Below are positions 50,709-61,463 of a stretch of DNA of 64,000 nucleotides, in pieces. Each line of letters opens with the position of its first letter. Within the stretch, counting starts at the first letter, position 1. Both the position numbers and the translations under genes were made by a program. The stretch lies in assembly GCF_003336875.1 (NCBI RefSeq), contig NZ_QGNJ01000010.1, forward strand, positions 1 to 64,000. The letters are read 5' to 3'. The notes below the pieces were generated by a model. It worked only from the letters and a program-made list of their open reading frames with translations, had not been told where the DNA came from and did not search any database. This stretch comes from Oleisolibacter albus. Its GTDB lineage: Bacteria > Pseudomonadota > Alphaproteobacteria > Azospirillales > Azospirillaceae.

Positions 50709-51302
50709 TTGCGACCCATCGCTTTTGCCCTGCTGCTGCTGGCATGGCCGGCAGCGGCCCAGCAGACGCCGCCTGTCGGTGCGACCTCGACCGCGGCAGG
50801 CCCGGCCGGTCCCGGCTTCGTCGTCAAGGTCCAGGGCGCCATGCCCGGCATGGAGCCGGACGCCTTCGCCGATCTGGTGATGCAGTCCCTGCCGGAGCAG
50901 CTGCGCAATCCGGAAGCCAATTTCACCCGGCATGAATCATTCGACCGCAACGCCGATTACCGGCTGGTCATGCTGTTCCATGGCGATGAGGGGCCGGCGG
51001 ATGGTGCCACCGGGACCCGGGGTCCGGATCCGGCCCGCCTCTGCCGCACGGTGGCACAGGACACCGCCCTGCCGGCGGAAGCGCCGGAATTCCAGGCCCT
51101 GACCACCACGACGCGCCTGACAGCGGCCTTCTGCAAAAATGATCAGGCGCTCAGCACGGCCCGCAACCAGCTCTCCGGTGAAGTGCGGCCGGATCAGGCC
51201 GGCTTCCGCTTCCTGGTCCGCGATACGGCCCAGCAGCTGTTCCCGGACGGCTTCAGCCTGCCGCCCGGCCTGCCGCCCACCGCCACCACGGCCACGCGCT
51301 GA
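50709..51302 (+). CDS. Exported protein of unknown function
   Basis: The 197-aa product has a short signal peptide (PIAFALLLLAWPAAAQ) and a mature part without any family I recognise; blocks such as PNARLCR-like DPARLCRTVAQD and LTAAFCKNDQAL contain the only two cysteines and may form a disulfide. The start codon is TTG at 50709, preceded by GGAGGAG. It is 72 bases after the nuclease gene on the same strand, so they may share a transcript. Confidence 0.7.
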   Translation: MRPIAFALLLLAWPAAAQQTPPVGATSTAAGPAGPGFVVKVQGAMPGMEPDAFADLVMQSLPEQLRNPEANFTRHESFDRNADYRLVMLFHGDEGPADGATGTRGPDPARLCRTVAQDTALPAEAPEFQALTTTTRLTAAFCKNDQALSTARNQLSGEVRPDQAGFRFLVRDTAQQLFPDGFSLPPGLPPTATTATR

Positions 51303-51389
51303 GGCGCTGTCCGGCGGGAAAGGGGTGCTGCGATAGGAAAGGGCGGCCGGATCACCCGGCCGCCCCGTTCCTTCCGTCTGCGGACCGGC

Positions 51390-53330
<1,941 letters not shown>

Positions 53331-53745
53331 AGGCTGTATCTCTCCCCGATAATGGTTGTTCGGCTCCGGCACCCCGCCGTGGCTGTTTTGATCGCCGACG
53401 GCACCGACGGTGCATGAAGGTGAGGCGATTTTCTTTGGCCTCGCAATAATGAACCATGCCCGGGATCTGGTCCAGCAGGACGCCGCCGGCTGCCGCCGTG
53501 GCGCGGCCCCGATCCGTCACCCGCACCAGTCAGACCAGGGCCGGGCCGACAAATCAACGCGACCTTGGTCGAACCGGTCACAGATTTGACGTGGGGAACC
53601 CCCTCCATGCACAGCTCGCCGCGCGAGCCATGCCTGTGCAGGCATCCGCCGGATGTGGTACTCTTCACTTCCGGGATGAGAACGCACGAACCCTCTGGGA
53701 ATGTCCCGGGCCAACCGCTTCAGGCCCGGGCGGGGAGTGACGACA
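53331..53745. other. Intergenic region upstream of acs
   Basis: This 415-base stretch holds the divergent promoters of acs and the small gene at 53746. Open frames are present but have neither starts with ribosome binding sites nor recognisable products. I see no riboswitch, terminator or repeat. Confidence 0.4.
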
Positions 53746-53985
53746 ATGGGACGGTTCACGGAATCGACATCGGATGGCCTGCTGGACGATCTCCAGGGGG
53801 AGACGACGGCCGAGCTCATCCGTCTCAGCCATGAGACGACGCTGATGGCGCTGGATGCCCTCCTGGCCAGCCTGCCACGGGGGCCGCACCGTCTCGCCGA
53901 CGCCGCGCTGGAGGCACGGGTGGTGGCCCGGCGGATGCGCCTGGCGACGGAGGATTTCCGCGCCACGGTGGACGCGCTGGACTGA
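53746..53985 (+). CDS. Small helical protein of unknown function
   Basis: The 79-aa product is almost entirely alpha-helical by composition (TAELIRLSHETTLMALDALL, ALEARVVARRMRLATEDFRA) with no signal peptide or membrane segment, so it should be cytosolic. GGGGAG is ten bases before the ATG at 53746. I recognise no family. Confidence 0.6.
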   Translation: MGRFTESTSDGLLDDLQGETTAELIRLSHETTLMALDALLASLPRGPHRLADAALEARVVARRMRLATEDFRATVDALD

Positions 53986-54082
53986 GCGTCGCTGATCCTG
54001 GCCTCAACCCCGCTTGCAGCCGCCGGCCCGCCCGCCGCGGGCCGGACGCCAGCCATGGCCCGCATCACGCCGGCAGACAATG

Positions 54083-54430
54083 TCAGCCATAGGGGCGGCG
54101 CTCGCTGAGACGCAGCAGCCCTTTCACCACCACGAAGATGTTGTAGACCCAGACGGCCGCCAGGATCAGGAACCCGATCCCGAGCCAGACCAGAAGCCAG
54201 CCGATCACGTTGCCGATGAAGATGATCAGGCCGCTGCGGATGATGGCGCTGAAATGGCTCTCATAGGCGGTGTTGATGGCATCCGCCCGTTTGACCAGGG
54301 CGATGATGAAGCCGACGGGGCCGGTCACCCAGGCGGTCAGCAGGCCGACAGCATAGCAGATCCAGGCCACGAGGGCCGCGTTGCGCAGGCTTTCACTGCG
54401 GCTGGTGATGTCGTATTCGCGATAGGCCAT
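54083..54430 (-). CDS. DUF4870-like membrane protein
   Basis: The 115-aa protein has a short polar N-terminus (MAYREYDITSRSES) and three to four membrane segments: LVAWICYAVGLLTAWVTGPV, IIRSGLIIFIGNVIGWLLVW and LGIGFLILAAVWVYNIFVVV. The spacing with YESHF between the first two matches DUF4870. The function is unknown. The ATG at 54430 is taken because the upstream frame lacks a membrane-protein character. Confidence 0.75.
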   Translation of the reverse strand: MAYREYDITSRSESLRNAALVAWICYAVGLLTAWVTGPVGFIIALVKRADAINTAYESHFSAIIRSGLIIFIGNVIGWLLVWLGIGFLILAAVWVYNIFVVVKGLLRLSERRPYG

Positions 54431-54651
54431 GAAGCGGTCTCCGACGACAGCGGTGCATCCGTCATGCTTCAACGGGCGGCGCCACATTTCAACTCCGGAT
54501 CGCTGCGCGATGGAGCCGCCCCACGCCGGCATGACGGATCCACGTCGCGGCGGCGGCGGGAGAACAGGCCATAAGCGGCCTCTCCCCTGTTGCGCCGGCC
54601 GGCCAGGACTGGCAAAGCGTCTGCCGATCATCGTTGCAGGAGCCGGATCGC

Positions 54652-55296
54652 ATGCCCGCCCCCATTCGTGTGGATTTCTATTTCAGCCCGGCCAGTCCCT
54701 ACGCCTACCTGGCCAGCACTCAGATGATGCAGTTGCAGGTGGAAACCGGCTGCCGCGTGGACTGGCACCCGCTCTGGGGCCGGGCCCTGGTCAATGCCGC
54801 CGGCTACAACCCGTCGCAGGCCGCCGCCGTATCCGGCCAGTTCCGTCCGGAATACCGCAGCACCGATCTCGCCCGCTGGGCCCGGCTCTACAACGTGCCG
54901 TTCCGCAACCATGCCGACGTGGTCATTCCCGATCCGCAGCGCCTGGCCATCGCCTGCGTCGCCGCCAAGCGCTTCGATGCCGGTCAGGTCTTCGCCCGCG
55001 CCCTGATGAAGGCCATCTTCGTCGAGGGCAGGACCCCGGCCGATGAGGCGCTGTGCCTGTCTATCGCCAATGATACCGCCGGCATCGAACCGCACCTGTT
55101 CCAGCCGAAGATGGACGATCCGGAGACGGCCGCCCTGCTGGACGCCAGCGTCCAGGCGGCCGTGGCGGCGGGCTGCTTCGGCGTGCCCAGCTTCGTGGTC
55201 CACCACCCCGACGGCGGCAGCGAAATGGTGTTCGGCAATGACCGGCTGCCCCTGCTGAAGCAGGCCGTGCGCGCGGCCCGGGACGCCGGGGCCTGA
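54652..55296 (+). CDS. 2-hydroxychromene-2-carboxylate isomerase-like protein
   Basis: This is a DsbA-like thioredoxin-fold protein of the HCCA isomerase / kappa-class glutathione transferase kind. Signatures are FYFSPASPYAYLAS at the glutathione site (Ser replacing the DsbA cysteine), DWHPLWGRAL, an alpha-helical insertion, and GCFGVPSFVV with the cis-Pro near the C-terminus. It is 214 aa, a normal length. Known members isomerise naphthalene-pathway intermediates, but chromosomal copies without such a pathway have unknown substrates. CAGGAG precedes the ATG at 54652. Confidence 0.9.
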   Translation: MPAPIRVDFYFSPASPYAYLASTQMMQLQVETGCRVDWHPLWGRALVNAAGYNPSQAAAVSGQFRPEYRSTDLARWARLYNVPFRNHADVVIPDPQRLAIACVAAKRFDAGQVFARALMKAIFVEGRTPADEALCLSIANDTAGIEPHLFQPKMDDPETAALLDASVQAAVAAGCFGVPSFVVHHPDGGSEMVFGNDRLPLLKQAVRAARDAGA

Positions 55297-55342
55297 TCCG
55301 GTCTCCGTCCCGCCGCCTGCGGGCGGCGGGACGGGCACTGTC

Positions 55343-56506
55343 TCAGCCCAGGGCCTGCTGCAGATCGTGGCGCAGATCGTCGAGATCCTCCACGCCCACG
55401 GACAGACGCACCAGCCCGTCATCGATTCCCAGCGCCGCCCGCTGGTCGGCGGGGATCGAGGCATGGGTCATGATGCCGGGGTGCTCGATCAGGCTTTCCA
55501 CCCCGCCCAGGCTCTCGGCCAGGCTGAACAGGTCGCAGCGTTCCAGCATGCGCCGGGCCGGCTCCAGGCCCCCCTTCAGATGGATGGTGATCATGCCGCC
55601 GCCGGCCCGCATCTGCCGCCGGGCCAGATCGTGCTGGGCATGGCTTGGCAGGAAGGGATAGCGCACCCGGGCCACGGCCGGATGCGCTTCCAGCCAGTCC
55701 GCCAGGGCCGCTGCATTCTGGCAGTGGCGTTCCATGCGCAGCGCCAGCGTCTTCAGGCCGCGCAGGGCCAGGAAGCTGTCGAACGGCCCCTGGATGCCGC
55801 CCACGGCGTTCTGCAGGAAGGCCAGCTTGTCGGCCAGCTCGCCGGCTTCCCGCACCACCACCAGCCCGCCGACCATGTCGGAATGGCCGTTCAGATATTT
55901 GGTGGCGGAGTGGGAGACGATATCGAACCCGAACTCAAGCGGCCGCTGCACCCAGGGGCTGGCGAAGGTGTTGTCGCAGACGGTGATCAGCCCGTGCTTG
56001 CGCCCCAGAGCCGCCAGCGCTTCCAGATCGGCCAGCTTCAGCAGCGGGTTGGTCGGCGTCTCCACCCACAGCATCCGGGTTTCCGGCCGGATGGCGGCCT
56101 CGACCGCGGCCAGATCGGACAGGTCCACAAAGCTGAAGGACAGGCCGGCCGTGCGCTTGCGCACCCGCTCGAACAGCCGGTAGCTGCCGCCATACAGGTC
56201 ATCCATGGCGATGACATGGCTGCCCGCATCCAGCAGTTCCAGGATGGTCGCCTCGCCCGCCAGGCCGGAGGCGAAGGCGTATCCCCGGTGGCCGCCTTCC
56301 AGATCGGCAACACAGGCCTCATAGGCGAAGCGGGTCGGATTGTGGCTGCGGCTGTACTCGAAGCCCTTATGCACGCCGGGGCTTTGCTGCACATAGGTGC
56401 TGGTCTGGTAGATCGGCACCATGATGGCGCCGGTGGTGGGGTCCGGCTGCTGCCCGGCATGGATGGCGCGGGTGGCGAAGCCTTGACGGTTCGGACGGTC
56501 GGTCAT
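55343..56506 (-). CDS. Cystathionine gamma-lyase/synthase family PLP enzyme
   Basis: The 387-aa protein belongs to the Cys/Met metabolism PLP family: TRAIHAGQQPDPTTGAIMVP, YSRSHNPTRFAYE, FASGLAGEA for phosphate binding, ETPTNPLLKLAD, VCDNTFASPW and the PLP lysine K203 in SHSATKYLNGHSDMVGG. Because it is last in an operon with cystathionine beta-synthase, a gamma-lyase that releases cysteine from cystathionine is the best reading. Gamma-synthase or other specificities cannot be excluded from motifs. Its ATG overlaps the stop of the CAT-like gene (ATGA). Confidence 0.92.
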   Translation of the reverse strand: MTDRPNRQGFATRAIHAGQQPDPTTGAIMVPIYQTSTYVQQSPGVHKGFEYSRSHNPTRFAYEACVADLEGGHRGYAFASGLAGEATILELLDAGSHVIAMDDLYGGSYRLFERVRKRTAGLSFSFVDLSDLAAVEAAIRPETRMLWVETPTNPLLKLADLEALAALGRKHGLITVCDNTFASPWVQRPLEFGFDIVSHSATKYLNGHSDMVGGLVVVREAGELADKLAFLQNAVGGIQGPFDSFLALRGLKTLALRMERHCQNAAALADWLEAHPAVARVRYPFLPSHAQHDLARRQMRAGGGMITIHLKGGLEPARRMLERCDLFSLAESLGGVESLIEHPGIMTHASIPADQRAALGIDDGLVRLSVGVEDLDDLRHDLQQALG

Positions 56507-57159
56507 GCGGCGGGTCCTTGGGTCGGGGACGATGCGGCCGGCGCCAGGGAGGCGGCGACATCATCCATGATCTGTTCCAGGCGGGCGATGAAACGGTGGA
56601 TATGCAGCCCGTCCACCAGCCCGTGATGGGCCTGGACGGCGATGGGGAAACGCAATCGTCCCTCCACCTGCTCGAAGCGGCCGACGGCGATGCTGGGGAT
56701 GGAGCAGTCGCCCAGCCGGGCGATGGGATGCTGGATCGCGGTGAAGCGCAGCCAGGGCAGGCAGGTCACGAAGACATAGTCCCGGTCGGTCATCGGGGCC
56801 AGCCGCAGCGCCGTGGCCGTGCGGGCCTGGTCCCGGTCGGACAGATAGTCCGCCAGGAACCCCTCCCGGTCCGCCCGGTAGTCCAGGGTGGAGAAGTTCA
56901 GCTGCTCCTCCCGCCCCAGCACCGTATAGGACAGGCGCAGCCGCTCCACCGGGACCGGCCGACCCTCCAGCAGGCGCCAGCGGAAATTCTCCACCTCCAG
57001 GCTGGCCCGGCCGATGCCCTGCAACAGCAGGGCGAAGGGCGGCAGTCCCGCCCGCTTGGCCGGCCCGGCGAAATCGGCGCAGGCCGCCTCCGCCGTGATA
57101 TTGACCACGGGCAGGTCATAGCCGGCGAACAGGGCGATCTGGGCTTCGCGCTGGTGCAT
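56503..57159 (-). CDS. Chloramphenicol acetyltransferase-like acyltransferase
   Basis: The 218-aa protein has the CAT fold signatures: NFSTLDY in the middle, LPWLRFTAIQHP (like the CAT PWxxFT block), and the active-site motif AHHGLVDGLHIHRF with H178/H179 and D183. Catalytic trimers use acetyl-CoA. It lies 13 bases after cbs and overlaps the lyase gene by four bases, so it is translated with the sulfur-amino-acid enzymes. An acyl-CoA-dependent step on a pathway metabolite is more likely than drug resistance, but the substrate is unknown. Confidence 0.85.
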   Translation of the reverse strand: MHQREAQIALFAGYDLPVVNITAEAACADFAGPAKRAGLPPFALLLQGIGRASLEVENFRWRLLEGRPVPVERLRLSYTVLGREEQLNFSTLDYRADREGFLADYLSDRDQARTATALRLAPMTDRDYVFVTCLPWLRFTAIQHPIARLGDCSIPSIAVGRFEQVEGRLRFPIAVQAHHGLVDGLHIHRFIARLEQIMDDVAASLAPAASSPTQGPAA

Positions 57160-57172
57160 GCGATGACTGGTC

Positions 57173-58543
57173 TCACCCCATCTGCCGGCGCAGATGGTTC
57201 AGCAGGTCGACCCGGGTCAGCAGGCCCAGGAACTTGTCGCCATCCATGATGATGGCCACCAGATTGCGGTCGAACAGCCGGGTCAGGTCTGTCATCGCCG
57301 CCGTCACCGGCAGCGTCTCCAGGCGGTTGACCATGGCGGTGTAGACCTTGTCGCGGAAGCGCTTGGGGTCCTTCTCCACATGCAGCAGCAGGTCGGACTC
57401 GTCCAGGATGCCGATGACGCGGTCGCCTTCCATGACCGGCAGCTGCGACACGTCGCTGATGCGCATGCGCTTATAGGCGGTCAGCAGCGTGTCCTCCGGT
57501 CCGACGCTGACCACCTGCCCCTTGTCCCAGCGGCGGGTCATCAGGTCGCGCAGGTCGCCGTGACGGTCACGCGGGACAAAGCCCTGGTCTTCCATCCAGG
57601 CGTCGTTGAACATCTTCGACAGGTACTTGTTGCCGGTGTCGCAGACGAAGGTGACGACGCGCTTCTTTTCCGTCTGGTCGCGGCAATATTTCAGGGCCGC
57701 CGCGAACAGCGTGCCGGAGGACGACCCGCCCAGGATGCCTTCCTTGCGCAGCAGATCGCGGGCAGCGGTCAGGCTTTCGGCGTCGGAGACGTAATAGGCG
57801 GCCTTGGCATAGTGCAGGTCGCAGTTGGGCGGGACGAAATCCTCGCCCACGCCTTCCACCACCCAGCTGCCCGGCTCCTCATGGCTTCCCGTGTTGACCA
57901 GATCGGCGATGATGGAGCCGGCCGGGTCGGCGATGACCATCTTCGTCTTCGGGCTGGCCTTGGCGAAGAAGCGGCCCAGACCGGTCATGGTGCCGCCGGA
58001 GCCGACGCCCACCACCACGGCGTCGATGTCGCCGTCCAGCTGGCGCAGCATCTCCGGTCCGGTCCAGTCCTCATGCGCCTGCGGGTTGGCCGGGTTGGCG
58101 AACTGGTTCATGTAGACGCTGCCGGGGATCTCGGCCGCCAGCCGCTCGGCGATGTCCTGGTAATAATCCGGGTGCCCCTTGCCCACGTCGGAGCGGGTGA
58201 TGCGGATCTCCGCCCCCAGGGCACGCAGATGGTTGATCTTCTCCACCGCCATCTTGTCGGGGATGACCAGGATCAGCCGGTAACCCTTGGCGGCGCAGAC
58301 CAGCGCCAGCCCCAGACCGGTATTGCCGGCGGTGGCCTCGATCACGGTCCCACCGGGCTTCAGCCGTCCGTCAGCCTCGGCCGCCTCGATCATTTTGAGA
58401 CCGATACGATCCTTGATGGAGCCGCCGGGATTCTGGTTCTCCAGCTTCAGGTACAGCTCGCAGGGACCGGTATCGAACTTGGTGACACGGATAACCGGCG
58501 TCTCGCCGATCATGGACAGGATGGCAGGCGCGGTGGTCGGCAT
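57173..58543 (-). CDS. cbs: Cystathionine beta-synthase with CBS domain pair
   Basis: The first 320 residues are a fold-type II PLP enzyme: IGETPVIRVTKF, NPGGSIKDRIG with the PLP lysine K44, EATAGNTGLGLALVCAAKGY, VGVGSGGTMTGLGRF and GILGGSSSGTLFAA. Residues 335-456 are two CBS modules (VSVGPEDTLLTAYKRMRISD ... LPVTAAMTDLTRLFDRNLVA), the regulatory pair found in authentic cystathionine beta-synthase. It condenses serine and homocysteine. The ATG at 58543 follows GGGAGGA. It is the first gene of cbs / CAT-like / lyase, the reverse transsulfuration route to cysteine. Confidence 0.93.
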   Translation of the reverse strand: MPTTAPAILSMIGETPVIRVTKFDTGPCELYLKLENQNPGGSIKDRIGLKMIEAAEADGRLKPGGTVIEATAGNTGLGLALVCAAKGYRLILVIPDKMAVEKINHLRALGAEIRITRSDVGKGHPDYYQDIAERLAAEIPGSVYMNQFANPANPQAHEDWTGPEMLRQLDGDIDAVVVGVGSGGTMTGLGRFFAKASPKTKMVIADPAGSIIADLVNTGSHEEPGSWVVEGVGEDFVPPNCDLHYAKAAYYVSDAESLTAARDLLRKEGILGGSSSGTLFAAALKYCRDQTEKKRVVTFVCDTGNKYLSKMFNDAWMEDQGFVPRDRHGDLRDLMTRRWDKGQVVSVGPEDTLLTAYKRMRISDVSQLPVMEGDRVIGILDESDLLLHVEKDPKRFRDKVYTAMVNRLETLPVTAAMTDLTRLFDRNLVAIIMDGDKFLGLLTRVDLLNHLRRQMG

Positions 58544-58621
58544 GGTTCCTCCCGGACGGGGTTTTGCCGGCAAGGGAACCCGATCCGGCAACGTCCGGCA
58601 AGGGCGTTGCGACAGCGGAAA

Positions 58622-59263
58622 TCAAGCTGCCGCAGAATGGTTCCGCAGGTAACTTTCCGGCGGAACGGGGCGGCCATCCGCATCAATCAGTCCGCGCTGC
58701 AGCAGCAGGGCCAGATTGGCCTCCAGATTCTCGGCACAGGCCGGGCGGTCCCAGCCCTCCATCCAGTTCTGCTCCAGATAGGCCAGGATGGCGGGCTGCC
58801 CCAGCTCCACCTCCCACAGGATGCCGATCAGGCTGGCCAGGGCCTCCTCCTCGATCTGCTCCTCCTTGTCCACGCACAGCTGTGCGTCGGCCTCGGCCTT
58901 GCGGCCGGATTCCGGTCCGGCCCCCAGCCCGAAATCCAGCATGCCGCGCCGCGCCGGCGCGGCCACCAGCCAGTGCCCGACCTCATGGATCAGCACATAG
59001 GCCTCGGAACGCGTGCGGATGTTGGTGCCGTCATAGCTCCAGGCATCCTGCGGCTCCTCATCGACCGTTCCGATTCCGAAACGATGGGCAAGCTCGATAC
59101 CGGCCTGACGGTGGGCCGGCGTGTCCACGCCCAGCGGGATCAGGTCGCGGGTGGCGGCGATGCGGTCGAACACGCGCCTTGCCATGCTGCCGGGCACCAG
59201 CTTGGCGCGCACGGTCTCGATGGCTGCGGGCAGGGCTTCGTCGGGGATCTGGGTCAGCTGCAT
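58622..59263 (-). CDS. Zincin-like HExxH protein of unknown function
   Basis: The 213-aa protein contains LIHEVGHWLV (H93, E94, H97), a zinc-peptidase-type motif, followed about 35 residues later by an acidic stretch (KEEQIEEEALASLIGILW) that could hold the third ligand. It has no signal peptide, so it should be cytosolic. The pattern is reminiscent of ImmA/IrrE-type or plasmid-encoded metallopeptidases, but I cannot place it in a family. It ends 79 bases before the cbs start on the same strand. Confidence 0.7.
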   Translation of the reverse strand: MQLTQIPDEALPAAIETVRAKLVPGSMARRVFDRIAATRDLIPLGVDTPAHRQAGIELAHRFGIGTVDEEPQDAWSYDGTNIRTRSEAYVLIHEVGHWLVAAPARRGMLDFGLGAGPESGRKAEADAQLCVDKEEQIEEEALASLIGILWEVELGQPAILAYLEQNWMEGWDRPACAENLEANLALLLQRGLIDADGRPVPPESYLRNHSAAA

Positions 59264-59350
59264 GGGCGCCTAGATAAGCGATTCGCCGCCGGCCGGGAAT
59301 GCGCGCTATTGGCGCGGCAGGCATCCTCTCCGGCCGCGCCCGGCACCGGT

Positions 59351-59860
59351 TCAGCCGATGCGGTCCAGTTGCAGGATACGATAGGCCGGGCTGTCCGGGC
59401 CTGCCGCCGGGGCCTGCTCCAGAATCGTTTCCCGGAACCGGCTGTGGTCGAAGGCCGGGAACAGGATATCGCCCGCCGGTTCGGCCGCCACCTCGGTGTA
59501 ATAGATCCGGTCGGCCCGCGGCAGCGTCGCGGCGAACAGCCGGCCGCCGCCGATGACCATGATCTCGTCCACGCCCAGCTCCGCCGCCTGCCGCCTGGCC
59601 TCGGCCAGCCCGGCGTCGAGGTCCTGCCGCACCGTCGCCCCCTCGGCCTGGAAGCCGGGATCGGCCGTCAGCACGATATGGGGACGGCCGGGCAGCGGTC
59701 GTCCGCCGAAACTCTCCCAGGTCCGCCGCCCCAGCAGCAACGGCTTGCCCATGGTGGTGCGCTTGAAGAACTTCAGGTCGCCGGGCAGCTTCCAGGGCAG
59801 GCGGTTGTCCACCCCGATGACCCGGTTGCGGGCCACGGCGGCGATCAGTGACGTCAACAT
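59351..59860 (-). CDS. folA: Dihydrofolate reductase
   Basis: FolA reduces dihydrofolate with NADPH. The 169-aa protein has the standard motifs: LIAAVARNRVIGVDNRLPWK with the Met20-loop region, LPGDLKFFKRTTMGKPLLLGRRTWES, LPGRPHIVLT and VIGGGRLFAATL. The catalytic acidic residue is the D of LPGDLKFF, as in other bacterial type I enzymes. It is divergent from thyA, its functional partner, which produces dihydrofolate. Confidence 0.96.
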   Translation of the reverse strand: MLTSLIAAVARNRVIGVDNRLPWKLPGDLKFFKRTTMGKPLLLGRRTWESFGGRPLPGRPHIVLTADPGFQAEGATVRQDLDAGLAEARRQAAELGVDEIMVIGGGRLFAATLPRADRIYYTEVAAEPAGDILFPAFDHSRFRETILEQAPAAGPDSPAYRILQLDRIG

Positions 59861-59976
59861 GGCCGGTCTCCAGACAGCGGGCAGTCCCGCCGGGCTGCGG
59901 GGCGGGTGACATTATCCGGCGGGCGCGATAATGAACAGGTTCGCCTGTCCGCACGCAATCCCGGAGCCGCCGGCCC

Positions 59977-60873
59977 ATGCGCCATCCCGAGCACCAGTAC
60001 CTGGATCTGATGGCCCATATCCTGGACAAGGGCGACCGGCGGGTGGACCGCACCGGCGTCGGCACCCTGTCCGTCTTCGGCGCCATGATGCGCTTCGACC
60101 TCGGCGACGGCACCGCCCCGATCCTGACCACCAAGCGCGTCTACTGGAAGATGGCGGTCAAGGAGATGCTGTGGTTCCTGACCGGCGGCACCAATATCCG
60201 CCCGCTGCTGCAGGACAAGGTCACCATCTGGACCGACTGGCCGCTGGCGGCCTACCGCAAGGCCACGGGCGAGGAGATCTCCCAGACCGACTTCGAACGC
60301 CGCATCGTCGAGGATGCGGATTTCGCTGCCCGCTGGGGCGAGCTGGGACCGGTCTATGGCAAGCAGTGGCGGCGCTGGCTGGGGCCGGACGGGGTCGAGC
60401 ACGACCAGATTTCCGCCCTGCTGCACGGGCTGACGCACACGCCCGCCAGCCGCCGCCTGCTGTTCCATGCCTGGAACGTGCCGGACATCGCGGCCATGGC
60501 CCTGCCGCCCTGCCACATGGTCTACCAGTACCATGTGACCACCGATGGGCGGCTGAACAGCCTGATGTTCCAGCGGTCCTGCGACCTGCTGCTGGGGGCG
60601 CCCTTCAACTTCACCGGGGCCGTGGCCCTGCAGCTGATGCTGGCCCAGCAGGCCGGCCTCACCCCCGGCGAGTTCGTCTGGATGGGGGGCGATGTGCATC
60701 TGTACCTGAACCATCTGGAGCAGGCGCGCGAACAGCTGCGCCGCGAACCCCGCCCCTTTCCCCGCCTGTCGCTGGCCCGCAAGCCCGACAGCATCGATGC
60801 CTACACCATCGCCGACTTCGTGCTGGACGGGTACGATCCCCACCCGCCGATCAAGGCCGACGTGGCGGTCTGA
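59977..60873 (+). CDS. thyA: Thymidylate synthase
   Basis: ThyA methylates dUMP to dTMP with methylenetetrahydrofolate. The 298-aa sequence has DRTGVGTLSVFGAMMRFDLG at the N-terminus, the active-site cysteine C179 in LPPCHMVYQYHV, QRSCDLLLGAPFNF and GDVHLYLNHLEQAREQL. It is longer than the 264-aa E. coli enzyme owing to an insertion before the active site, as in many alphaproteobacteria. GGAG precedes the ATG at 59977. ssrA follows downstream. Confidence 0.97.
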   Translation: MRHPEHQYLDLMAHILDKGDRRVDRTGVGTLSVFGAMMRFDLGDGTAPILTTKRVYWKMAVKEMLWFLTGGTNIRPLLQDKVTIWTDWPLAAYRKATGEEISQTDFERRIVEDADFAARWGELGPVYGKQWRRWLGPDGVEHDQISALLHGLTHTPASRRLLFHAWNVPDIAAMALPPCHMVYQYHVTTDGRLNSLMFQRSCDLLLGAPFNFTGAVALQLMLAQQAGLTPGEFVWMGGDVHLYLNHLEQAREQLRREPRPFPRLSLARKPDSIDAYTIADFVLDGYDPHPPIKADVAV

Positions 60874-60954
60874 CCGGGCCGGCGGGCCGAACCGGCAGGC
60901 CGCTCCCAACAAGCCCCTTCCAACCGCCGCCCGCACTCCCTATATTCACAAGCG

Positions 60955-61300
60955 TCGGGGCAACCCGACTATGGGGATAAACGCGGTGTGGAATAGACGT
61001 TGCGGACCCGGGGGCGGTACCCGGCGCCTCCACCATTCCCCCTCCGGTCATGCGGTTATCGCGGCTGCCGGCGGGTCGATGGGGGCGAACTAGGATCGAC
61101 GCGCGTAATAAAGGCACAGTCTTCTCCCGGCATGATACCGCCGTTATCGGGTCAAACCTCATAGATGCCAACGATAACTCGGCGTCTGACCTTCGCATGG
61201 CTGCCTAATTCCCCCTAAAGGGCGTTAGTCAGTTTGCTTAAGTCGCAGCCCGGGGGGAGCTGGGCAACAGAATCCCCCCACCTCATCCGTACCCTGTCCG
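60955..61300 (+). ncRNA. ssrA: Permuted two-piece tmRNA
   Basis: The acceptor piece comes first, ending CGCCTCCACCA at 61025-61035, with a T-arm CCCGG-GGGCGGTA-CCCGG before it. After a 45-base loop that is removed, the coding piece begins GGGGGCGAACTAGGATCGAC at 61081. GGGGGCG pairs with CGCCTCC across the two pieces to form the acceptor stem. The resume codon is GCC at 61167, and the tag ANDNSASDLRMAA is encoded up to the TAA at 61206-61208. A C-run/G-run pseudoknot closes the piece near 61250-61295. Circular permutation is characteristic of alphaproteobacteria. Exact outer ends are approximate. sspB follows 160 bases later. Confidence 0.9.
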
Positions 61301-61463
61301 GCATATGCCTCGCTCCTGCGCGGGAACCGGACCGTCCGTGGCACACCGTGGGCGTCTGCCGCGCCCTGGACCCATGCGCCCCCCTTGATTGTTGGGGCGT
61401 TATCGGGTTGTCTTGGGCCTTGAGCGACTGTGCGGCTTTGCTTGAAGAAGGTGTGTTGCGGGA

